Shown: positions 26,797-33,719 of the stretch, piece after piece | Position numbering within the stretch: the stretch's first letter is position 1 | Layout: each line of letters begins with the position of its first letter | Assembly (NCBI GenBank): GCA_009786195.1 | Contig: WQTP01000039.1 | Span: 1-35,700, forward strand | Direction of reading: 5' to 3' | DNA: 35,700 nt | From: Candidatus Saccharimonadota bacterium | GTDB taxonomy: Bacteria; Patescibacteriota; Saccharimonadia; Saccharimonadales; Saccharimonadaceae | Position numbers and translations under genes: made by a program | Notes under the pieces: generated by a model | Databases searched by the model: none | Told to the model about the DNA's origin: nothing | The model's input: the letters and a program-made list of their open reading frames with translations, nothing else

Positions 26797-28620
26797 TTAA
26801 CCTCTCATGCCAGCATTCATGTCAGTATCACTACTATCATTTGGCGGATTTGATCCCCTTTCTGGTGCTTGCGTCTCTGTCTGTGTTGTTGATTCCACCT
26901 GTGGTGTGTAATTACGGCTCTCAATAAGAGCTTTTTGGTTTATAATGTTATTACCTAAAGTTTCAAGTAACCTTTGACCAGTAGTATTGTCTTTAAGATC
27001 AAGGTTCTTGAATTTATCGACAGCGTTTTGTAATATGCCTATATCATCCAAATTGTTAGTCTTCAACACCTGGTTTGAGAATGTTGTCAAAAGACTATTA
27101 ACGTCATTATCACTAAGATTAGCGGCACTCAAATTGCCACCTTCTATAGTTTTCTTTTGACCTGTATCGGCACTCACGAATTCGATCCTGCTTTCGGGGT
27201 TTTGGCCGCCTATTACATTAGCCACACCCATAGGACTAATTGCGCTCGATACCCTTTGCGGGTTGCCATTCTCATCTTCTTCTAAAGCCCAAATTTGTCC
27301 AGTTTCTTCTATGAGTGATGTTGCTTCCTCTGTTAATTTACCTTGCATTTGGGCACCATAAGAAGCAGCGACTCCACTACCAGGGAACATCTCCAGCATT
27401 TTGCGAGAAACTTTCCAGGCCGGACTGTCGGTGCCAGACTCTGATGCAAGTTGAGCATGCTTCATCTTTGCCTCGTGCTCAATAACGTCACCCCTTCTCT
27501 TAAGGCTGATTTCGTATTCTTGTTCTGCTAGTTTGCGTCTCTGAGATTGCGCGGTATTCTCCAAGTCAAGCTTTTGTTTCGCAATCCTTTGAGTGCCCGC
27601 AGTATTGCTTTTAGCAATTTCAGCCAGATTTTTTGATCCTTCTACCAGATTGCCATTACCAAGGTCCGTTAGAAAACTAACAGCACCGCTTGCACCCTTT
27701 GCGACAGAACCAATCCTCGTTCTTGTCGCTCTATTTAGCTCCTGGGCTGCTAGAGACCGCTCTTCTTCAGTCTTAGCATTTCTTAATTTTTCCTGTGCGG
27801 CGTTTATAGCTTTAAGACGACTTCCAGAAACCTTTCTTCCGAATCGATTCAAATAATTCCCATCCTTATCTTGTTTGAGTTGCCACTTTTCTGCTGACGA
27901 CTTGAGTCTGTCGCCAAGCGCCGTCCCCACTATATTTTTTCCGGCCTGTCCCAGACTATCCCCGATATCCTTGATCGGCGTTTTGTCCAGACCCTTTTGT
28001 ACCAGACCCTGCAATTGGCTGAGTGCTTGACCGCCCATCTTCATGATTGGAATGATAGTTGCGACGGGTACTAGTTGGACCAAACAGATCATGAAAAATC
28101 CAATTAACGGGTGATCACCTAGAGATTTCATCATAATAAATGTCAGCAGTTCGGTTGCGCCCCAAACAAAAGCGATTACTGGATAGATGAACAAAACGCG
28201 TGCGAATTCAGTCACCCACTTTTTAAACCACTTTTCAGTATTGGGTAGTAAATACAAGACAAAAGCAATCGGCGAAATAATAATTAGAACAGTCACCAAT
28301 ACTTCTCGCAGAACCAGAACTGCAACAATTAGTAAAATCCCCACAAGCACTGTGCCCAAGTTAATAGCGATTAATATAATTGCGCCAACTCCCAGTGCGA
28401 AAAGTGACACACCACCAAGAATACCTCCCCCCACCTTTGCAAGAGGATTCATTTCAGCACCAGCGGCAGGTACGATATTGCTAATAAAATCACGTAAATT
28501 TGCACCTAGGACATTACTAATATCCACTGCGATGACACAAATATAGAACGACAAGTTCACCGCAATCGCAACAATAATCAAGCGAGGCAGAATTTTCTTG
28601 ATAGTATAGTTGCTAAACAT
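26797..28620 (-). CDS. VirB6/TrbL-like polytopic T4SS membrane protein
   Basis: Multiple N-terminal TMs (LIIVAIAVNLSFYICVIAVDIS; GVSLFALGVGAIILIAINLGTVLVGILLIVAVLVLREVLVTVLIIISPIAFVLYLLPNTEKWFKKWVTEF) plus long polar C-terminus. Confidence 0.75.
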   Translation of the reverse strand: MFSNYTIKKILPRLIIVAIAVNLSFYICVIAVDISNVLGANLRDFISNIVPAAGAEMNPLAKVGGGILGGVSLFALGVGAIILIAINLGTVLVGILLIVAVLVLREVLVTVLIIISPIAFVLYLLPNTEKWFKKWVTEFARVLFIYPVIAFVWGATELLTFIMMKSLGDHPLIGFFMICLVQLVPVATIIPIMKMGGQALSQLQGLVQKGLDKTPIKDIGDSLGQAGKNIVGTALGDRLKSSAEKWQLKQDKDGNYLNRFGRKVSGSRLKAINAAQEKLRNAKTEEERSLAAQELNRATRTRIGSVAKGASGAVSFLTDLGNGNLVEGSKNLAEIAKSNTAGTQRIAKQKLDLENTAQSQRRKLAEQEYEISLKRRGDVIEHEAKMKHAQLASESGTDSPAWKVSRKMLEMFPGSGVAASYGAQMQGKLTEEATSLIEETGQIWALEEDENGNPQRVSSAISPMGVANVIGGQNPESRIEFVSADTGQKKTIEGGNLSAANLSDNDVNSLLTTFSNQVLKTNNLDDIGILQNAVDKFKNLDLKDNTTGQRLLETLGNNIINQKALIESRNYTPQVESTTQTETQAPERGSNPPNDSSDTDMNAGMRG

Positions 28621-30284
28621 TATTGTTTAACACCCCCAATACCACCCCCCACGGCCGTAGAATAAATAATTATGAGAAAAACAATAGCAAAAGCAATATT
28701 AGCAATCGGGATAAATGCGCTCCAAACTTCCCGAATACTACTATCCGGATCATTGAGTGTCTGGTAATTCAACTGACCATTAATGGTATCCATTAATCCG
28801 TTAATCACCCACCCCATCGTTTCAACTATTGGACACATAATCCAACCAAAAGAACCGCCCTGTGAATAGCAATCGGCAGGCGGGTCAGTATTCTCACCAC
28901 CGTAGGGATTGAACACGTAGCCGCCTCTTTCAGCCTGACCGGCCAAACAGGCATTTATGGTCTCACCAGCGGCCACTGGAATAATCTCTTTGCCCTCTAT
29001 GGGTTGGTTTGAAGAAACGATAGACCCAGTCCCGAGGCCATTTTTCAGATCGCTACCGTATTTTGAAAGCTGGAAACCGCTAAGCGCCACCGAGTAGCAG
29101 TAATATTCTTCATTATTCCTCGAAAACCCATTTTTACACGCGGTGAATAGCGGATTTACAACTTCAGTCTCAGAGTTATCATCATAAATGGACTGAGGAT
29201 ATTTACTAGAACAGACCTCTACCGCTGCTTTACCCTGTAGCCAGTTGGCGTAGCTCTCAGCGAGTTCACTTACTCTTTTTAGGACATTTTCGCAGGTTAT
29301 CTCGCTACTGCTCGTATACCTCGAAAATGCTTCACTGTTCGGCATCCTTGTTATTAGTTTGTTCCAATCAGTCGTCTGTGCGACCCCTCCAACCAGCTCA
29401 ATACCATCAACATAGGAAATTTTTCTTTCATTAATTCCAGGTTCAGTTTTGGATTTCACGTCAGCCCCACATCCCCACGTCTTGTTGACCAACGTTTCCC
29501 AGTAAAAATAGTATCTATCCGCGGCGCTTAGTTCACCCGTGGTGAACCATTTTGGCCAAGATGGGTTCACGAGCTTGTTGACAGTATTGATAGATCCTTT
29601 TTCGTAAGACACCCCCACATCATTATTGGGCTCAAGCATTAGGTTGTTTATTAATGTTTCACAAGCTGACTTAGCACCGCTGCTGCTGTTATCTCCGGAT
29701 GGTAAATCTCGCAAAACACTGCTGCTGTCAAAATAATACCATTTTCCATTTTTAAAATATATATTATATTGTTGTGGGCCGGAGTTACCCATGGTGTAGG
29801 GGCATGTAGCAAAAGCATCGTATACGTCTTTTGATTCACCAGCTTTATAAGCATCTCCGATAAAATCTCTTACAGTCTTGTTAAAATACGGTAAAGCAGC
29901 GAGGAGTGCTTCTTGGCAAGACATTTTCCCATCATTTGGTCCAACAAGTTTTGATACATTAAGAGTATTATTAGTTATAGGAAATAGCGCGAGCTCGTAG
30001 CCGCCATTTATCTGTATAACGATGGCATTTATCAGTTGGCTAACAGGTACGGCAGCGTTTCCATTACTCAACGTTTCGCTAAGCTTACACTGATTCCGAA
30101 TAGCATCGACAAGTATATATTTCTTAACAGTTGAATCACTTTCTGCTAATCCTGGTATACCGTAGGCATTCGATGATGTAAATACGTTCATGAAAATCTG
30201 ACAAACCAAAATCACCGCCATAAGGAACAGGCCGAATCTTTTGAGACGCGCCCTAATCACCGTGATCCCACCTATGTGTTTCAT
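28620..30284 (-). CDS. T4SS-locus membrane/extracytoplasmic protein, start revised to MKHIGGITVIRARLKRF
   Basis: N-terminal TM RFGLFLMAVILVCQIFMNVF, C-terminal TM AFIPIANIAFAIVFLIIIYSTAVGGGI; the ORF-track TTG start at 30320 lies in the -35 of the predicted promoter. Confidence 0.65.
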   Translation of the reverse strand: MKHIGGITVIRARLKRFGLFLMAVILVCQIFMNVFTSSNAYGIPGLAESDSTVKKYILVDAIRNQCKLSETLSNGNAAVPVSQLINAIVIQINGGYELALFPITNNTLNVSKLVGPNDGKMSCQEALLAALPYFNKTVRDFIGDAYKAGESKDVYDAFATCPYTMGNSGPQQYNIYFKNGKWYYFDSSSVLRDLPSGDNSSSGAKSACETLINNLMLEPNNDVGVSYEKGSINTVNKLVNPSWPKWFTTGELSAADRYYFYWETLVNKTWGCGADVKSKTEPGINERKISYVDGIELVGGVAQTTDWNKLITRMPNSEAFSRYTSSSEITCENVLKRVSELAESYANWLQGKAAVEVCSSKYPQSIYDDNSETEVVNPLFTACKNGFSRNNEEYYCYSVALSGFQLSKYGSDLKNGLGTGSIVSSNQPIEGKEIIPVAAGETINACLAGQAERGGYVFNPYGGENTDPPADCYSQGGSFGWIMCPIVETMGWVINGLMDTINGQLNYQTLNDPDSSIREVWSAFIPIANIAFAIVFLIIIYSTAVGGGIGGVKQ

Positions 30285-30291
30285 ATGAATT

Positions 30292-30320
30292 ATCATAACC
30301 GAAATCGCGATATTGCGCAA
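30292..30320 (-). promoter_or_regulatory. Predicted promoter (TTGCGC-N17-TATGAT) for 28620..30284
   Basis: TTGCGCAATATCGCGATTTCGGTTATGAT; lies almost entirely within 28-bp repeat copy 1 and is 7 nt from the ATG. Confidence 0.6.
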
Positions 30321-30322
30321 GT
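30295..30322. repeat. 28-bp perfect direct repeat, copy 1
   Basis: ATAACCGAAATCGCGATATTGCGCAAGT, identical to 31604-31631. Confidence 0.97.
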
Positions 30323-30334
30323 ATTACCCAAAAA

Positions 30335-31549
30335 CTATGCAGGTGTGGACGGAAAAATTTCACCCAGATCCATCCTGAGGAATTTTTGCCATTTTACACC
30401 CTTGTCGCCCACTAACAAAATTTCTGACTCAGGAAACTTTTCTTTAAATCGCATGGCGCTCGGCATGTTCATTTCGCTGTCACTACTTTTTACTTCGATA
30501 CCTAAAATCTTTGCGCCATATTTTAAGACAAAGTCGACCTCTAATTCACCCTCACGCCAATAAAATAATTGAGCGTTAGTGTTGCAATTCACCAGATTAA
30601 GCAAATGTGCTCCTACTGCGCTCTCAACCAACCTGCCCCACCACAACTTGTCGGCCAAGGCATCTGAAAAAGTTTCTGTTTGCCCTGCCGAAACCAGACC
30701 CATGTTGAACACTTGAAATTTAGGGCTAGAGGATCTTGTCTTGATAACTTTTCTACTGAATGTTTCAAGTCCCGATAATAAACCAGCTTGTTCTAACAAC
30801 TCCAAATACTTTGCCAGTGTCACGGTATTACCAGCATCTTGTAGCTGCCCGAGGAGCTTGTTATATGACAAAATTTGAGAATTGTATGAGCACCCTAATT
30901 CAAAAAGTTGTCTCAGTAATGCTGGCTTAACAATTTGCGTCAACATTAGGATGTCTTGGTTAATACTGGCCGATACTACAGAATCCTTGACATAATTTTT
31001 AAACCGCATTTCATCATCGATTAACGTTGCTGCTCCTGGGTAGCCACCAAACCACACAAACTGTTCAGGCGTGAAGTTAAAAACTTTTTCCATCTCTCGA
31101 TAAGACCAGTGCCCAATCCGTATTAACTCATAACGCCCGAGCAGTGAATCGTGCAAGCCTCTCTGTAACAATAGTCGCGAAGAGCCAGAAAGTATCAGTT
31201 TAATGTTAATGCCGCTACTGGTGTCAGCATCCCAATTCTTTTTTACAGTTAAACTCCAATCATTGATTCGCTGGATTTCATCAATAATCAATAATGCTTC
31301 TTTTTTCCCCTGGGAACGCATCTCGACGCGTAATTTTTCCCAAACACCGTCAAGCCATTCGCCGTTCGCTGTTGAAATATCATCGACGGCATACTTTGCA
31401 GTATAAATTAAATTTTTCTTGAACAGTTGATTAAGGATTGTGGTCTTACCAACCTGTCTCGGGCCAACCACTACCTGCAAAAACTTGCGTGGTTCTAAAA
31501 TCCGGTGTTTCAATATTTCTAACTGGGTGCGCTCATATTCTTTTGTCAT
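30335..31549 (-). CDS. AAA_14-type ATPase with DUF4143 C-terminal domain
   Basis: Walker A VVVGPRQVGKTTILNQLF, Walker B ALLIIDEIQRINDWSLTVKKNWD, C-terminal FYWREGELEVDFVLKYGAKILGIEVKSSD; SD aaggag 5 nt from ATG at 31549. Confidence 0.93.
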   Translation of the reverse strand: MTKEYERTQLEILKHRILEPRKFLQVVVGPRQVGKTTILNQLFKKNLIYTAKYAVDDISTANGEWLDGVWEKLRVEMRSQGKKEALLIIDEIQRINDWSLTVKKNWDADTSSGINIKLILSGSSRLLLQRGLHDSLLGRYELIRIGHWSYREMEKVFNFTPEQFVWFGGYPGAATLIDDEMRFKNYVKDSVVSASINQDILMLTQIVKPALLRQLFELGCSYNSQILSYNKLLGQLQDAGNTVTLAKYLELLEQAGLLSGLETFSRKVIKTRSSSPKFQVFNMGLVSAGQTETFSDALADKLWWGRLVESAVGAHLLNLVNCNTNAQLFYWREGELEVDFVLKYGAKILGIEVKSSDSEMNMPSAMRFKEKFPESEILLVGDKGVKWQKFLRMDLGEIFPSTPA

Positions 31550-31560
31550 ACTTGCTCCTT

Positions 31561-31601
31561 TACTCAATGTACTGAGTAATATTTACTCAATGCACTGAGC
31601 A
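31561..31601. promoter_or_regulatory. Two tandem palindromic elements TACTCAATGYACTGAGYA
   Basis: TACTCA-ATGTAC-TGAGTA (31561-31578) and TACTCA-ATGCAC-TGAGCA (31584-31601), offset 23 bp, between the -10 and the SD of the ATPase gene. Confidence 0.8.
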
Positions 31602-31629
31602 TTATAACCGAAATCGCGATATTGCGCAA
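31601..31629 (-). promoter_or_regulatory. Predicted ATPase-gene promoter (TTGCGC-N17-TATAAT)
   Basis: TTGCGCAATATCGCGATTTCGGTTATAAT on minus strand. Confidence 0.65.
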
Positions 31630-31631
31630 GT
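31604..31631. repeat. 28-bp perfect direct repeat, copy 2
   Basis: ATAACCGAAATCGCGATATTGCGCAAGT. Confidence 0.97.
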
Positions 31632-31674
31632 GTCACACGCAGAATCATATATTGGCGCGAACCGAATGCGATTC

Positions 31675-31703
31675 TTGCATTAAAACCGTTAGCATGTTAC
31701 GAT
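31675..31703 (+). promoter_or_regulatory. Predicted promoter (TTGCAT-N17-TACGAT with TGt) for the pilin cluster
   Basis: TTGCATtaaaaccgttagcatgtTACGATgatactATG. Confidence 0.55.
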
Positions 31704-31709
31704 GATACT

Positions 31710-32012
31710 ATGTTTACGAAGTTTTTCGCTGATTGTGGTACGACGACGTTCTTTCAATGGTGCGGCGGCAACGATAACGGCGGTATTATGGATCTACTAA
31801 TGACTATTTTTAACTGGTTGTCGATGGGTGTGGCGATTGCGGTAGTTGGTGGAATCATTTATGGCGGAATTACCTACGCGACGTCGAGTGGTGATACTGG
31901 TAAAACTCAAGAAGCCGTTAAAAGAATTCGCGATGCTGTTATCGCACTAGTACTGTATTTTGCCATGTGGGCGATATTGAACTGGTTGTTACCGGGAGGA
32001 ATTTTCAATTGA
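31710..32012 (+). CDS. VirB2/TrbC-like small membrane protein 1
   Basis: SMGVAIAVVGGIIYGGITYATSSGDTGKTQEAVKRIRDAVIALVLYFAMWAILNW. Confidence 0.7.
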   Translation: MFTKFFADCGTTTFFQWCGGNDNGGIMDLLMTIFNWLSMGVAIAVVGGIIYGGITYATSSGDTGKTQEAVKRIRDAVIALVLYFAMWAILNWLLPGGIFN

Positions 32013-32485
32013 TGAAGAAGATTTTAATCGGCATTTTTGCAATTACGATCGGTGTTTTCGAGTTGATAATTGCGATACCAGCACCGACGGCTGCCGCTTT
32101 GACTCTGAGCAATCCGGAATGTGAAGACCGGGCTAAATCCGCGTCAAATATTTTCCTGAACTTTCCAACTTGGTATCGCGGTCTGACTCTCGAAGCGAGC
32201 GGAGATACTTGTGTTTTGGCCAACGATGCTTTTGAAGGTGAAGAAATTGGTCCAATTATTTTTATGATTGCTCTCAACGTTGTTGATATTGTTTTGCGTT
32301 TTGCTGGTCTGATCGCGGTTGGTTTTGTCATATGGGGTGGATTTCATTATATGTTAGCTCGCGGCGAACCTGAACACGCCAAAAAATCTCTTAATATTAT
32401 CAGAACTGCATTAATTGGTACGGTAATCTCAATGATTTCGGCTGTCGCGGTGAGCTTTCTCGTCTGGAGACTAAGTCAGATATGA
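32012..32485 (+). CDS. VirB2-like small membrane protein 2 (start revised to MKKILIGIF)
   Basis: Signal peptide plus LIAVGFVIWGGFHYMLARGEPEHAKKSLNIIRTALIGTVISMISAVAVSFLVW. Confidence 0.7.
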   Translation: MKKILIGIFAITIGVFELIIAIPAPTAAALTLSNPECEDRAKSASNIFLNFPTWYRGLTLEASGDTCVLANDAFEGEEIGPIIFMIALNVVDIVLRFAGLIAVGFVIWGGFHYMLARGEPEHAKKSLNIIRTALIGTVISMISAVAVSFLVWRLSQI

Positions 32486-32757
32486 AATTTCTCACCTGGT
32501 TTACAACGATCAGTGCCGATATCCCTAAAATGCCAGTGAGCGTTTTAATCAGAAACGGTCTTAACATTATTTATTTTGTCGGTGGTCTGATTGCGGTTGT
32601 TATCATGATCATCGCTGGGTATAGTTATCTGACCGCCGATGGTGATCCGCAGAAAGCTCAAAAAGGCATGCGAACGATCATTTACTGTGCTATTGGACTA
32701 GTGGTGATGATATCTGCCTTTGCTATAACTAATTTTGTTCTAGGAAGAGTTGAATGA
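32482..32757 (+). CDS. VirB2-like small membrane protein 3
   Basis: GLIAVVIMIIAGYSYLTADGDPQKAQKGMRTIIYCAIGLVVMISAFAITNFVLGRV; 4-nt overlap with previous CDS. Confidence 0.75.
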   Translation: MKFLTWFTTISADIPKMPVSVLIRNGLNIIYFVGGLIAVVIMIIAGYSYLTADGDPQKAQKGMRTIIYCAIGLVVMISAFAITNFVLGRVE

Positions 32758-33239
32758 AACGATTAAAACTAATAATTGTTGGTCTAGCGGTGGTCCTGAG
32801 CATTGGCCTAATGTGCGCACCGACCCCAACCTATGCGGTTGATTGTACGAAAGATCCGACGGCTAACGGCTGTCCGTGCGGTGATAAACTCGCTGATGGA
32901 GTAACAGACAACCCGGCCAAAAAAAATTCCGCTACCTGTGAAGACCTGACGGGACAATCAGGCGAGAGGGTCACTAGCATCTTTCAGAACATTGTTAACG
33001 TTCTGCTATTCGGCGCCGGGATTATAGCAGTTATCGTGATTATTGTTAGTGGTATTCGGTTTGTCACTTCGCGCGGCGATTCTAACGCTGTCACCAAAGC
33101 TCGACAATCACTGATTTACTCCGTAGCTGGATTAGTAATCACAGTCGCCGCATTCGCGATTGTTAATTTCGTATTTAGTCGATTGGGGACTAGTGATGGG
33201 GGTGGGGGGAATGGTAATAGCGGCGCGGAAAGATTTTGA
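32754..33239 (+). CDS. VirB2-like small membrane protein 4
   Basis: GIIAVIVIIVSGIRFVTSRGDSNAVTKARQSLIYSVAGLVITVAAFAIVNFVFSRLG; signal peptide. Confidence 0.78.
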   Translation: MKRLKLIIVGLAVVLSIGLMCAPTPTYAVDCTKDPTANGCPCGDKLADGVTDNPAKKNSATCEDLTGQSGERVTSIFQNIVNVLLFGAGIIAVIVIIVSGIRFVTSRGDSNAVTKARQSLIYSVAGLVITVAAFAIVNFVFSRLGTSDGGGGNGNSGAERF

Positions 33240-33246
33240 AAAAATG

Positions 33247-33275
33247 TTGCTAAAATAGTATGCGTAGGTTATTAT
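33247..33275 (+). promoter_or_regulatory. Predicted promoter (TTGCTA-N17-TATTAT) for pilin-like gene 5
   Basis: TTGCTAaaatagtatgcgtaggtTATTAT followed by SD aaggagg. Confidence 0.5.
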
Positions 33276-33299
33276 GGTAGCGTATATAAGGAGGAATTC

Positions 33300-33719
33300 A
33301 TGAAAAAAATATTGACGATTGTCGCAAGTATGATAGCGGTGTTGGGATTAGCGTTAATGCCGGTGCTGCCAGCTAGAGCAGCCAACTGCGACAGCGTTTC
33401 CGGCACTAGTTTGGCAGCGTGTAGCGCTTGTATAGCCGAAGAGGGTGCTACGTGGGAGGATGGTAAATGTGTCAGAAAGAGTGGTGGTGATATCACCAGC
33501 ATTATCCACACTGTAATCAACGCTATGCTATTTATTGTCGGTATTTTGGCAGTCATCATGATTGTCTTTGCCGGTATTCGTTATGTCACCTCGGCTGGCG
33601 ACAAAGGTAAAGTTGATGCGGCTAAAAACACTATTATTTATTCAGTTGTTGGTTTGATTGTATCAGTCATAGCGTTCGCCCTAGTGCAATGGGTGTTTGA
33701 TATTTTGAGTAAAAATTAG
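33300..33719 (+). CDS. VirB2-like small membrane protein 5
   Basis: GILAVIMIVFAGIRYVTSAGDKGKVDAAKNTIIYSVVGLIVSVIAFALVQWVFDIL; signal peptide. Confidence 0.78.
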   Translation: MKKILTIVASMIAVLGLALMPVLPARAANCDSVSGTSLAACSACIAEEGATWEDGKCVRKSGGDITSIIHTVINAMLFIVGILAVIMIVFAGIRYVTSAGDKGKVDAAKNTIIYSVVGLIVSVIAFALVQWVFDILSKN

